From positions 1-64,000 of the forward strand of contig NZ_JBOHGB010000023.1 in NCBI RefSeq assembly GCF_050699935.1: a DNA stretch of 64,000 bases, given 5' to 3'. Position 1 is the first letter of the stretch, and each line of letters opens with the position of its first letter. The notes under the pieces are model-generated. The model searched no databases, had not been told where the DNA came from, and saw only the letters and a program-made list of their open reading frames with translations. Of this stretch, positions 1-7,526 are shown piece after piece. Source of the stretch: Actinophytocola sp050699935. GTDB taxonomy: Bacteria > Actinomycetota > Actinomycetes > Mycobacteriales > Pseudonocardiaceae. A program made the position numbers and the translations under genes.

Positions 1-322
1 CCAGCGGGTGAGAAAGCTCGACCTGGACACCGCACCGGCCGCACGGATGCACCGAGGTGAGCCGGCGACGCTCCCGCAACTCGGCGTAGGTCAGGCCGGG
101 TCGCCAGTTGCCGGCCGCGGACAGCTGTCGGGACGTCTCACTGACGGTCTTGCGCCGCAACCACTCGTCCAGCTCGCCGAGCAGGCTCAAGACATGCTCG
201 GACTGGCACAGGAAGTCCCACGCGCGGGCTTTCGGGCAGGAACAGGCAGGGAGACCCGGTATGCTTACCTCTGGTCCGCTCGACCCGGAGCCCGCCTCGT
301 AGGGGCGGGTTTCGTCATGCAT
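1..322 (-). CDS. Hypothetical protein, C-terminus beyond the left edge
   Basis: An open frame starts at the ATG at 322-320 and runs off the left edge (107 codons visible). The upstream gene's stop and this start share one base (TAATG), so the two are almost certainly translationally coupled. The visible part has a Pro/Gly/Ser-rich N-terminus, then CSCPKARAWDFLCQ, a probably helical stretch (SLLGELDEWLRRK), and near the edge a CxxC pair (HPCGRCG) that could bind metal. I do not recognise the family. Its position with the next gene, on the integrase side of an insertion junction, suggests it belongs to the mobile element. The coupling and uninterrupted frame are seen directly; function is unknown. 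Confidence 0.55.
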   Translation of the reverse strand, partial: MHDETRPYEAGSGSSGPEVSIPGLPACSCPKARAWDFLCQSEHVLSLLGELDEWLRRKTVSETSRQLSAAGNWRPGLTYAELRERRRLTSVHPCGRCGVQVELSHPL

Positions 323-534
323 TAGGCCGCCTCCTCGGTAGTGGGGAGGCGCAGCAGGGACCGCAGTTGCTCCACCTGTTCGGTGGTGAGCGGGGGCGCG
401 GTCGAGACGACCTGCTTGATGTGCTCCGCCAGCCGCCCGGCCTTGTAGACGCGCCGTAGTCGGTTGGCCTCGTCGTGATCTCCGTAGCGACATGCACGGG
501 CGATAGCCGTGCGCTGCGCAGCAGGGGATGCCAT
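322..534 (-). CDS. Small hypothetical protein of the mobile element (70 aa)
   Basis: The 70-residue product starts MASPAAQRTAIARACRYGD and is charged and probably all-helical, with a C-terminal LTTEQVEQLRSLL helix. I chose the ATG at 534 because the longer frame upstream crosses the large hairpin at 568-629 and has poor composition there. The stop overlaps the start of the next gene by one base. No family is recognised. Length, charge and location beside a serine integrase resemble small accessory proteins of actinobacterial integrative elements, but no specific role (excision, replication, repression) can be assigned. Confidence 0.55.
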   Translation of the reverse strand: MASPAAQRTAIARACRYGDHDEANRLRRVYKAGRLAEHIKQVVSTAPPLTTEQVEQLRSLLRLPTTEEAA

Positions 535-567
535 AGTGACACCTGCCGTTCTGTGAGGGTTCGGCAA

Positions 568-629
568 GGCCGGCCCCGTGGAGATCCGACGTGGTAGGAC
601 ACGTCGGAGAGCATCTCCGGGGGCCGGCC
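568..629. repeat. Long interrupted hairpin upstream of the small element genes
   Basis: Arm 1 is ggccggcccc (568-577), ggagat (580-585) and ccgacgtg (586-593). Arm 2 is cacgtcgg (600-607), atctcc (613-618) and ggggccggcc (620-629). Together they pair 24 bases around a 6-base loop with small bulges. It sits 34 bp upstream of the 70-aa gene. It could be a terminator shielding that gene from readthrough, an operator, or a transfer/replication origin structure; there is no T-tract on either side. Confidence 0.6.
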
Positions 630-795
630 CCTTCATCTATGAGCCAAAGTCAACCACAAGCGCGGCGTAAAGTGGTGGAGGTCTGGCCATTTCTCGGCGC
701 GCCGCTACGGTTCGCTACACGGCGGCACACGAAATGCATGCGGAACCATGCGGAGATCATGAAGTCAGATGAAGTCAGATGACTTACTTTGCAGA

Positions 796-927
796 CATCC
801 GCAGGTCAGCGCACCATTTCGCACCATGGTCTAGACCACCGTGCATATCTGTGCTTATTAGTGCTTAGCCGGTAGGTCAGAATGTGACAGAATAGGAAAG
901 GCTATTCGACGCTCTGACCTGCGGATG
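796..927. repeat. 14-bp inverted repeat flanking about 100 bp next to the integrase stop
   Basis: catccgcaggtcag (796-809) is repeated exactly in inverted form as ctgacctgcggatg (914-927), five bases beyond the integrase stop codon. Perfect 14-mers at this distance are unlikely by chance. They may be binding sites for an element-encoded regulator or excisionase. Confidence 0.5.
827..838. promoter_or_regulatory. Perfect DasR-type palindrome (dre-like)
   Basis: TGGTCTAGACCA is a perfect 12-bp palindrome identical to the core I recall for the DasR-responsive element of actinomycetes (a GntR/HutC-family target for N-acetylglucosamine control). It lies in the element's non-coding stretch, about 290 bp upstream of the 70-aa gene. 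GntR-family repressors also occur on actinobacterial plasmids, so an element-encoded repressor is an alternative reader. Confidence 0.4.
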
Positions 928-931
928 GGTG

Positions 932-2356
932 CTATCGGGCACTTTTGGTCACCCACTCCACCGTGGTCCGCTCGGCCACCACCGCGGCCTTGTCCTCGTC
1001 GCTCGTCCACCGGGTCAGCCGCACGGGGGACTCTGCAAGCGAGATCGTCGCGAACAGCGCCTTGACCACCGACCGGCGAGCCGGGACCGGCATGCCCCGC
1101 CACGTCCCCCATAGGTCGTCGGAGTCCAGCAGGTCCAGCAGTGCCGCATTCTCCGCGTGCCGCTTCAACCCGGCCAGGGCGTCGTTGAGTCGCTCGCGGA
1201 TGGCGGGCTCGGTCATGGCCGCGAACTCCAACGTCAACTCCTTGCGGCCTACCCGGGCCGACAGCTCTTCCAGCTCGTCGCGGGCGTTCGCTATCACTTC
1301 CCGGAGCCGGGAAGTGATAGCGGTGTCGGGCGCGAACACCACCCTGGCGTCCTCCCGCGACAGCCGCTCCAAGACGACCTCGGTGACGTAGGTGTCGAGG
1401 TGCGCCTGCTCCACCGACGTGCAGCCCTTCCCCACGCACCTGTAGCGCGCCACCCGACCCTCCCTGGGCGGCTGCACGTTCATCCCGGCCTCGCACTTCC
1501 CACAGGACACCAGGTAGCTCAACAGGTGCTTGGTGGCGCCGGGGGGCGAGGACTGACGGCCCGGGGCGCTGAGGACCGCACCAGCACGCCGAAACAAGGT
1601 CTCGGTGACGAGCGACTCCCACTGACCCGGGTACAGCTGGCCGTTGTGCTGGCGCAGCCCGATGTACTTCGGTCGGGTCGCGAGCTTCTTCACCGTCTTG
1701 CTGGTCCACTTGCCGCCCTCGGGTGCCGGCACGCCGGCGTCGTTGAGCCGATCAACGATCCGCTTCAGCGGCACCTCAGCGGCTACCTGCTCGATGATGC
1801 TGCGCGCGGTCGCGGCGTGCTCGTTCGGCACGTCCCGGAACTTCTTCCTGTCGGCCGAGTCGTAGATCCGCGAGTAGCCGTAGGCGACGTGCCCGTGGGG
1901 CTTCCCGGCCATCGCGGCGCCGGCAGTGCCCCGGCGAACGTCCACGGACTTCAGTTCGGACTCGTGCTGGGCGTCCACCCCCGAGTCGGCGAGCGACTTC
2001 CAGTCGCGCGGCACATCGAGGTCGTACAGATGCCTGTCCCGGATGACGTAGATCCGGACCTTGTGCTTGCGGCACTGCTCCAAGAACCACAGCCAGGTGG
2101 CCGCCGTGCGGTCGCCGCGGTCGGACGCCCACAGCACCAGGATGTTCAGCTTCCCCGCGGTGATGTCGACGCACAGCTGCGACCAGTCGCCGCGCTCCTT
2201 GGTGCCGAATCTGGACGCGGACACCTTGTCGCTGTACGCCACCTGCGTCCAGCTTTCCCGGACGCAGGTGGCGTGCGCCTCCCGGATCTGGTCCTCGAGG
2301 GAGACCTGCTTACCGTGGGACTGGCGCGCGTAGACGCCAGCGGTAACACTTGCCAT
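932..2356 (-). CDS. Large serine recombinase (site-specific integrase)
   Basis: This 474-aa integrase cuts and rejoins att sites to integrate or excise the element. The N-terminal resolvase domain carries YARQS with the predicted nucleophile Ser13, then LWASDRGDRTA (about 75-85), matching the conserved Arg-rich active-site segment. A recombinase domain follows (about 150-260), then a zinc-ribbon with Cys285, Cys288, Cys307 and Cys312, a coiled-coil-like stretch (about 335-400) and a basic C-terminus. I chose the ATG at 2356 because the catalytic domain begins directly after it; a longer frame would read through the truncated sigma gene. There is no Shine-Dalgarno, and TATCGT lies 10 bp before the ATG, so a leaderless transcript is possible. 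The gene points away from the insertion junction at about 2385-2393. Confidence 0.92.
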   Translation of the reverse strand: MASVTAGVYARQSHGKQVSLEDQIREAHATCVRESWTQVAYSDKVSASRFGTKERGDWSQLCVDITAGKLNILVLWASDRGDRTAATWLWFLEQCRKHKVRIYVIRDRHLYDLDVPRDWKSLADSGVDAQHESELKSVDVRRGTAGAAMAGKPHGHVAYGYSRIYDSADRKKFRDVPNEHAATARSIIEQVAAEVPLKRIVDRLNDAGVPAPEGGKWTSKTVKKLATRPKYIGLRQHNGQLYPGQWESLVTETLFRRAGAVLSAPGRQSSPPGATKHLLSYLVSCGKCEAGMNVQPPREGRVARYRCVGKGCTSVEQAHLDTYVTEVVLERLSREDARVVFAPDTAITSRLREVIANARDELEELSARVGRKELTLEFAAMTEPAIRERLNDALAGLKRHAENAALLDLLDSDDLWGTWRGMPVPARRSVVKALFATISLAESPVRLTRWTSDEDKAAVVAERTTVEWVTKSAR

Positions 2357-2379
2357 GCGAGTTACGATACCCGCACCGG

Positions 2380-2395
2380 ACCCTAATCCTCCGCG
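2380..2395. other. Predicted attachment-site junction (att half-site boundary)
   Basis: Sigma-factor coding similarity stops here and integrase leader sequence begins. The boundary is inferred from where the conserved sigma region 2 text (DLAED) is lost. No second copy of the core is available because the other end of the element is outside the window, so the exact crossover dinucleotide cannot be named. Confidence 0.6.
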
Positions 2396-2511
2396 AGGTC
2401 CCAGTCGCCGGTCACCCGGATCAGGGTGGCCACGACCTGGCCCCACTCCGCGCGGAACGCCGCGGCGACCGCGGCCTCGACCGAGCTCACCGCGTCGACC
2501 GTTCGCTCCAC
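2383..2511 (-). pseudogene. 5' fragment of an ECF sigma factor gene, cut by the element
   Basis: Reading leftwards from a GTG at 2511, 42 codons give a product ending AFRAEWGQVVATLIRVTGDW then DLAED and a stop. This is the start of sigma-70 region 2 in the ECF group that accompanies YCII/DGPF proteins, where the conserved text continues xxQDAF; here it breaks off exactly at the AED. The YCII gene lies immediately upstream on the same strand, the usual partner arrangement. The frame ends 27 bp before the integrase start, so the element's junction is at about 2385-2393. An SD-like ggagg lies 1 nt before the GTG, so the exact start is unsure. The rest of the gene should lie at the other, unseen end of the element. 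Confidence 0.8.
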
Positions 2512-2554
2512 TCCTCCGCTACCCGTCGTCTTCCCTCCCCCGAGGTTCGCCCGC

Positions 2555-2902
2555 TTACCAGAGTGGGCGCACCTCGACCATCCCGAACCGGGCCACCGGG
2601 TGCGCCGCGGCCACGGCGACCGCCTCCTCCAGGTCGGCGCACTCGATCACGGACAGCCCGCCGATCTGCTCCTTGGTCTCCGCGAACGGGCCGTCGGCGA
2701 GCAGCACCTCGCCGTCGCGCACCCGTACGGTCCTCGCCTCGCCCGGCGGTCGCAGGACCTCGCCGCTGACGAACACGCCGCGCCGGGTCATCTCGTCGGC
2801 CCAGGCCACCGCGTCGTCGGCCTCACAGATCTCCTTCGACGACCTCGACGACGGCCCCGAGTCGTCGCCCTCTTCGCCGCCGATCAGCAACAGGTACCGC
2901 AC
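2555..2902 (-). CDS. YCII-family (DGPF-type) protein, sigma-factor partner
   Basis: This small cytosolic protein (115 aa) has the YCII fold. It starts at GTG 2902 with RYLLLIGGEE and carries the family signature DGPFAETKEQIGG near residue 80, followed by the helix ECADLEEAVAVAAAHP and a final strand ending EVRPLW. Proteins of this family are usually encoded just upstream of an ECF sigma factor and are thought to be linked to its signalling; the catalytic role is not settled. Here the sigma partner immediately downstream is truncated by the integrated element, so the pair is presumably inactive as a regulatory unit. Confidence 0.85.
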   Translation of the reverse strand: MRYLLLIGGEEGDDSGPSSRSSKEICEADDAVAWADEMTRRGVFVSGEVLRPPGEARTVRVRDGEVLLADGPFAETKEQIGGLSVIECADLEEAVAVAAAHPVARFGMVEVRPLW

Positions 2903-2977
2903 GCCACCATGGTCTCACGAGGTGTGGTGGCCTTCCCGCCTCGCGACTCTCGAAGCGGGCGACATCCCGTAGTACGG

Positions 2978-3003
2978 TTCGTAGTGATCCTTCGTAGTGA
3001 TCC
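2978..3003. repeat. Perfect 13-bp tandem repeat in the YCII/MFS divergent promoter region
   Basis: ttcgtagtgatcc occurs twice back to back (2978-2990 and 2991-3003), with a partial third copy (cgtagtacgg) just before. It lies between the divergent YCII and MFS genes, 37 bp from the MFS start. Tandem repeats at this spacing fit a dimeric regulator site. Confidence 0.5.
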
Positions 3004-3040
3004 AATGGCGTTGTGTGACAGAGGCATGCGGGGAGGTCCT

Positions 3041-4294
3041 GTGGTCACGACCGCACAGCGCGGCTACCGCGGGATCTTCGCGAACACCGAGTTCCGCGCC
3101 CTGTTCACCGCGCAGCTGATCTCGGTCATCGGCGACCAGTTCGCCCGGGTCGCGCTGTCCGTGCTCGTCTTCGACCGAACGGGGTCGCCGGCCTGGACCG
3201 CCCTGACCTACGGCCTGACCTTCCTCCCCGACCTCGTCGGCGGCCCGCTGCTGTCCGGTCTCGCCGACCGCTACCCACGGCGCCGGCTGATGGTCGGCAC
3301 CGACCTGACCCGGGCCGGGCTGGTGGCGCTGATGGCCGTGCCCAGCATGCCGATCTGGCTGCTGTGCCTGCTGCTGGTCGTGGTGCAGCTGATCAGCGCG
3401 CCGGCCAACGCCGCGCGCGGGGCACTGGTGCCCGCTGTGCTCGGCGACGCGGACTACCCCGCCGGGCAGGCGGCGCTGCAGTCGGTGATGCAGTTCGCGC
3501 AGGTGATCGGGTTCGCCGGCGGCGGCGGGCTCATCGTGGCCATCGGCACCGGCGGGGTGCTGCTCGCGGACGCCGGCACGTTCGCCGCCTCCGCGCTGCT
3601 GGTGTGGTGGCTGGTGAGGCAGCGCCCGGCCTCGGCCGGTGACGCGGAGGTTCTGCAGCGCGGCTGGTGGCGGGACTTCGTCGCCGGCACGAACCTGGTG
3701 TGGACCGACCGCCGGCTGCGCGCGCTCGTCGGTTTCGCCTGCCTGTCGGGGTTCTACATCGTCGGCGAGGCGATCGCCGTGCCGTACGCGCACTCGCTGG
3801 ACAGCGGCGCGGTCGCGGTCGGGTTCATGTTCGCCGGCTACGCGACCGGCGCGTCGGTCGGCATGCTGGCGCTCGCACGGCTGCGCGAACCGTTGCGGCT
3901 GCGGCTGCTCTCGCCGCTCGCGGTGGGCACGTGCGTGCCGCTGGTGGCATGCCTGGCCGACCCGGGGCTGGTGCTCGTGGTCGTCCTGTTCGCCGCGTCC
4001 GGTGTGGGCAGTGCGTACCAGGTGATCGCGTCCACCACGTTCATGATCGCGGTGCCGGACGCGCGGCGCGGGCAGGCGTTCGGGCTGGCGGTCACCGCGC
4101 TGAAGGTCTCCCAGGGGATCGGGGTCACGCTCGCCGGGCTCGCCGCCGAAGGCGTGGCGCCCTACGCGGTGGTCGGCATGGCCGGCCTGCTCGGCATGCT
4201 CGCCGCGACCGGTGTGGCGTGGTCATGGCGGGCCGCCGGCGGCCGGCGAGCCGCGCTGCTCGCCGCGGGAACGCCAGCAAGGACGCCTTGTTGA
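3041..4294 (+). CDS. MFS transporter (exporter type)
   Basis: This 417-aa major facilitator superfamily protein is probably a proton-driven efflux pump in the cytoplasmic membrane. About 12 hydrophobic segments are visible, beginning FRALFTAQLISVIGDQF. The loop between segments 2 and 3 has the MFS motif-A-like GLADRYPRRRLM. I chose GTG 3041 because gggagg lies 4 nt upstream; an open frame extends further but has no membrane character. The substrate cannot be read from sequence; MFS members of this type often export drugs or are annotated as antibiotic efflux. The last codons and the stop lie inside the terminator hairpin at 4273-4325, so the C-terminus (AAGTPARTPC) is partly dictated by that element. 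Confidence 0.88.
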   Translation: MVTTAQRGYRGIFANTEFRALFTAQLISVIGDQFARVALSVLVFDRTGSPAWTALTYGLTFLPDLVGGPLLSGLADRYPRRRLMVGTDLTRAGLVALMAVPSMPIWLLCLLLVVVQLISAPANAARGALVPAVLGDADYPAGQAALQSVMQFAQVIGFAGGGGLIVAIGTGGVLLADAGTFAASALLVWWLVRQRPASAGDAEVLQRGWWRDFVAGTNLVWTDRRLRALVGFACLSGFYIVGEAIAVPYAHSLDSGAVAVGFMFAGYATGASVGMLALARLREPLRLRLLSPLAVGTCVPLVACLADPGLVLVVVLFAASGVGSAYQVIASTTFMIAVPDARRGQAFGLAVTALKVSQGIGVTLAGLAAEGVAPYAVVGMAGLLGMLAATGVAWSWRAAGGRRAALLAAGTPARTPC

Positions 4295-4325
4295 CGTTCA
4301 ACGTCTGGAAGGCGTCCTTCCTGGC
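4273..4325. terminator. Bidirectional terminator of the AAGGACGCCTT family (copy 1)
   Basis: Arms gccagcaaggacgcctt (4273-4289) and aaggcgtccttcctggc (4309-4325) pair almost fully around a loop that itself contains gttga/tcaac. It lies between the convergent MFS and diguanylate cyclase genes; the MFS stop codon is within it and the cyclase stop begins at its right end. The same stem core recurs at 13338-13384 and 46508-46564. Confidence 0.8.
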
Positions 4326-5695
4326 TAGTCCTGCGGCTGACGGGCGGTGGGGAGGTGCGCGGGTATCTGGGTGCGGGACAGGATCGAGCTCGGCCGGCCC
4401 GCGATCCGTGTGCAGTCGCGTCCCGCGGCCTTCGCCTCGTACAGCGCCGCGTCGGCGGCCAGCAGCAACGACGTCCGGTCCGCGCCGTGGTCGGGAAAGA
4501 TCGCCGCGCCGACCGACGCGGTCAGCCCGCCGATCGTGCGCTCCATCCCGTCCAGGTCGATCGCCGTCACCGTCACCGAGGCGATCGCCGCCCGGATCCG
4601 TTCCGCGGTGACCAGGACGTCCTCCGGTCCGAGACCGGGCAGTACCACCGCGAACTCCTCGCCGCCGTAACGGCCGACCATGTCGTGGCCGCGCACCGAG
4701 TGCCGGATGGCCTCGGCCACCGCACGCAGCACGGCGTCGCCGGCGAGGTGACCGTGCCGGTCGTTGATCCGCTTGAACAGGTCGAGGTCGAGCAGCAGCA
4801 CGCCGAGCCGCCCGTCCAGCCGCCGGGCCCGGTCCAGCTCGTCGGCCGCGAGCTCGGCCCAGAACGTGGGGTCGAACAGGCCCGTCTTCGCGTCCTTGCG
4901 GCTGGCGTCGCGGAACTGCGGCAACAGCAACCCCGTGTGCAGGGCCAGAACGGTGATGATCAGCAGCGGCGTCCACCACGGCCGGGTGGTCATCACGACC
5001 GCGAAGCCGGTGGCGAGCCCCACCGCTCCGGCGATCATCAGCTGGTCGCTCGCATGCCCCAATGCCTTGCGGGCCGGGCGATCCGGGTTCGTGAGCAGGA
5101 TGACGAGCACCACGAGCCCGTAGTTGACGAGCCGGTACAGCGCGCCGGCGGCCACCACCGCGACGAGCCCGAGCGGACCGTCCAGCGCGGTGGCGAACGG
5201 CTCGCCGTGGTGGTGGGGGTAGATGGCGGCGAGCACCGCGTACGCGGCCGCGCACGCGAGCACGACCGTAGCGACCGAGAACACCTTTCGGTGTACGACC
5301 GCCCGGCGGCGGTACACCCGCATCCACGAGTGCGTGTAGCTGATCACGAGCAGCACGGCGATCAGTGGTGGCGGCAGCAGCAGGACGGCCGCGAAGATCC
5401 ACACGGACTGCAGGTGCGTGTAGGGCGAGCCCTCCGAGATCACCTCGCGGATGCGCTCGATTCCCCTGGACGCCTCGCCGTGCGCGACCGCCGCGATCAC
5501 CAACAGACCGAGGCAGACCCAGTCCTCGCGAACGATCGGGGCCAGAGTTATGGTGCCGGCTACGGTTGCCAGCGCGGCAACGTCGACGGCAAGGATGTAC
5601 ACCACCACAGAACGCGAGTGGGACCACAGGCTCCAGCGGGCAGGTGAGATTCGCTTCCACCCCTGCACGGGGTCGGCAGGATCCATGCCGTGCAC
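4325..5695 (-). CDS. Membrane-bound diguanylate cyclase (GGDEF)
   Basis: The protein (456 aa) makes cyclic-di-GMP from two GTP. The N-terminal half has about seven or eight hydrophobic segments, forming a membrane sensor of no recognised named family. The C-terminal GGDEF domain has LLLDLDLFKRINDRHGH (metal and GTP site), the active loop GGEEF, and an RGHD I-site exactly five residues before it, so product inhibition is expected. No EAL domain is present. I chose GTG 5695 because aagga lies 7 nt upstream; the ATG at 5686 is an alternative. The gene ends at the shared terminator with the MFS gene. The signal it senses is unknown. Confidence 0.85.
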   Translation of the reverse strand: MHGMDPADPVQGWKRISPARWSLWSHSRSVVVYILAVDVAALATVAGTITLAPIVREDWVCLGLLVIAAVAHGEASRGIERIREVISEGSPYTHLQSVWIFAAVLLLPPPLIAVLLVISYTHSWMRVYRRRAVVHRKVFSVATVVLACAAAYAVLAAIYPHHHGEPFATALDGPLGLVAVVAAGALYRLVNYGLVVLVILLTNPDRPARKALGHASDQLMIAGAVGLATGFAVVMTTRPWWTPLLIITVLALHTGLLLPQFRDASRKDAKTGLFDPTFWAELAADELDRARRLDGRLGVLLLDLDLFKRINDRHGHLAGDAVLRAVAEAIRHSVRGHDMVGRYGGEEFAVVLPGLGPEDVLVTAERIRAAIASVTVTAIDLDGMERTIGGLTASVGAAIFPDHGADRTSLLLAADAALYEAKAAGRDCTRIAGRPSSILSRTQIPAHLPTARQPQD

Positions 5696-5808
5696 CACCG
5701 TGTCCTTCCAACGGAGGTCCCCACTGTAATGGCCCGGACACCGAGTGTCGCGACTCCAAACGAGTGAGCAGATCATCAGGTCGGACCGGGTGCACCGAAG
5801 GAGATGCC

Positions 5809-5886
5809 ATGTCCGCAACGACCTCCCGCACGGGCCGCCCCAGCGACTGGCGCACCGGCCGCACCGCCGACCGGCGCACCGCCTGA
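5809..5886 (+). CDS. Possible small Arg/Thr-rich peptide (25 aa)
   Basis: A short frame (starting MSATTSRTGRPSDW) has a strong Shine-Dalgarno (gaaggag, about 8 nt before the ATG) and lies between the divergent cyclase gene and the convergent flavoprotein gene. The peptide is very basic and built of repeated RTGR/DWRT/DRRT units from a tandem cgcaccggc-type DNA repeat. A TGTAAT box about 85 bp upstream could be a -10. Nothing is known of a function; it could also be a fortuitous frame in repetitive DNA. Confidence 0.3.
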   Translation: MSATTSRTGRPSDWRTGRTADRRTA

Positions 5887-5966
5887 CCGGCCAACCGGCA
5901 CCGACGCCAGTGGTCATCTGACGTAACTTGTGGCGTCCGTGCGCCGCACGTCGGGTCCTTCGCGGC

Positions 5967-7526
5967 TCAGCCGATGCCGAGCCGCGCCAGCGGTTCGACG
6001 AGTTCACGCTCCTCATAGGACAGATGGGACAGGAGCGTGTCGGTGAGCAGGTCCACCGCCTCGCTCAGCTCAGCGATGCCGTCCGTGCCGGCGACCGTGG
6101 CCACGAGCGCGGCGTCGACCCGGTTCAGCACGTCGTGGATCACGCGGTGCTCGGCCGCGAGCCGGTCGAGGACGGGGCCGAGCCGCGGGTCGGCCCGGCG
6201 CACCTGCGGGAAGAACGACGCGTCCTCGAGCGAGTGGTGCATCGTGACGAACCGGCAGTAGCTCTCGCAGAAGGCGCCGAGCGTCCAGTTGTTCTGCCGC
6301 ATGGTCATCTCGTTGATCTCCGACCGCGCGGCGCCGACGTCGAGCGCGCCGTCGGCGACCTGGCGGACCAGCGAGCGCACCCGGTCGAGCTCGCCGCGCA
6401 GGTGGTCGTGGATCTCGATGAGGTGCCGGCCGGTCATCCTGCCGCGCTCGATGTAGGTCGCGTCCGGGTCGAGCGCGGGCCCGGTCGGGCGCTGCGACTC
6501 GTCCCACACGGTCGTGCTCGACAGCCGGGTCCCGTCGTCCGGCGTCGGCGTCACGCCGAGCCGCCCGGCAGCCAGGGTGTCAACCGTGTCCAGTGTGTCC
6601 ACAGAGGACGTTCCGGCGCGTCGCGGCGGGTCGCCGAGGTTCCGCTCCTGCGCGACGAGCTCGCGGACGGCGGGTGCCACCTCTTCCGCGAAGCGTCGCA
6701 GGTCGCCGTCGCCGTCGCGATCCACCATCAGCAGGAACGAGCTGATGCCGTCGGTCAGTGTCAGCTCGGCGAGCTGTTCCGCCCACACTTTGACCGGACC
6801 GCGCAGGAACTCCGCCCCGGAGCCGGTGAACGACCCGGTGATGTTGTAGAGCCGCCGAATGTCCGATGTGGACCGTCCGGCCGCCTCGGCGGCCTCGTCG
6901 ATGACCTCGTTCATGCCGGCCAGCCGCTCCGGCGGCGCGTAGGGCGCGCTGGGCAGCCAGCCGTCGGCGGCGCGGCCGGTGAGCGCGAGCATGCGCTTGC
7001 CGTACGCGCCGAGCCAGATCCCGATGTCGTGCACGGGGAACGGACCGGGGTGCGCGCCGGCGAGCCGGTAGTGCTCGCCGGCCAGCCGCACGCCGCGCCC
7101 GGGTGTCCACAGTGCACGGATGACGGCGACGGCCTCCTCGAGCGCGGCGACGGACTCGCCCGGCGTGCGGCGCGGTCCGCCCATCCCCTCGACGGCGTCC
7201 CAGAACGCGCCGGCGCCGAGGCCGAGCTCGGCGCGCCCGCCGGAGAGGATGTCGAGGCTGGCCACGCTGCGAGCGAGGACCGCGGGTGGGCGCAGCGGCA
7301 GGTTCGCGACGTTCGGGAACACGCGCACCGACGTGGTGCCGGCTGCGATGACCGACAGCAGCGTCCAGGTGTCGAGGAAGGCGGCCTGGTACGGATGGTC
7401 CTGCGCGCTGACCAGGTCGAGCCCTAGCCGGTCGGCGAGCCGGGCGAGGGTGAGCGTGTCGCCCGCGGCGTCGGCCTGCGGGGGCAGGAAGACGCCGAAC
7501 TCCAAGGGGTGGCCGTAGTCGGGCAT
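5967..7526 (-). CDS. Luciferase-like (LLM) flavin oxidoreductase fused to a hemerythrin domain
   Basis: This 519-aa two-domain protein has residues 1 to about 310 as a luciferase-like flavin/F420-dependent oxidoreductase (EFGVFLPPQADA start, LGLGAGAFWDAVEGMGG for cofactor binding, IGIWLGAYGKRML). After a linker, about 370-519 is a hemerythrin-type four-helix bundle with His/Glu pairs in HDHLRGELD, MHHSLEDASFFPQ and HRVIHD, and a late HLSYEE, fitting a diiron O2/NO site. The ATG at 7526 precedes the first strand; a longer frame adds only low-complexity residues. The domains might couple flavin chemistry to oxygen or redox sensing. The fusion is directly visible; its reaction is not. Confidence 0.85.
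   Translation of the reverse strand: MPDYGHPLEFGVFLPPQADAAGDTLTLARLADRLGLDLVSAQDHPYQAAFLDTWTLLSVIAAGTTSVRVFPNVANLPLRPPAVLARSVASLDILSGGRAELGLGAGAFWDAVEGMGGPRRTPGESVAALEEAVAVIRALWTPGRGVRLAGEHYRLAGAHPGPFPVHDIGIWLGAYGKRMLALTGRAADGWLPSAPYAPPERLAGMNEVIDEAAEAAGRSTSDIRRLYNITGSFTGSGAEFLRGPVKVWAEQLAELTLTDGISSFLLMVDRDGDGDLRRFAEEVAPAVRELVAQERNLGDPPRRAGTSSVDTLDTVDTLAAGRLGVTPTPDDGTRLSSTTVWDESQRPTGPALDPDATYIERGRMTGRHLIEIHDHLRGELDRVRSLVRQVADGALDVGAARSEINEMTMRQNNWTLGAFCESYCRFVTMHHSLEDASFFPQVRRADPRLGPVLDRLAAEHRVIHDVLNRVDAALVATVAGTDGIAELSEAVDLLTDTLLSHLSYEERELVEPLARLGIG

Larger units (their letters stand above)
535..931. other. Non-coding 397-bp stretch inside the mobile element
   Basis: No convincing gene is seen on either strand. 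It is more AT-rich than the surroundings and dense in structure: a long hairpin (568-629), a tandem duplication of a 10-bp unit (gaagtcagat, about 761-780), a DasR-type palindrome (827-838), and a 14-bp inverted repeat (796-809 and 914-927) ending just downstream of the integrase stop. It probably holds control sites of the element. Confidence 0.5.

Noticed and set aside
535..931. tRNA gene as the integration site
   Set aside because: No cloverleaf or tRNA-like sequence was found here or at the junction; large serine integrases commonly use protein-coding targets, and the sigma-gene truncation explains the junction.
2426..3040. Extending the MFS gene upstream to 2426
   Set aside because: The extra 205 codons run antisense through the YCII gene and show no membrane helices; GTG 3041 has a good ribosome site.
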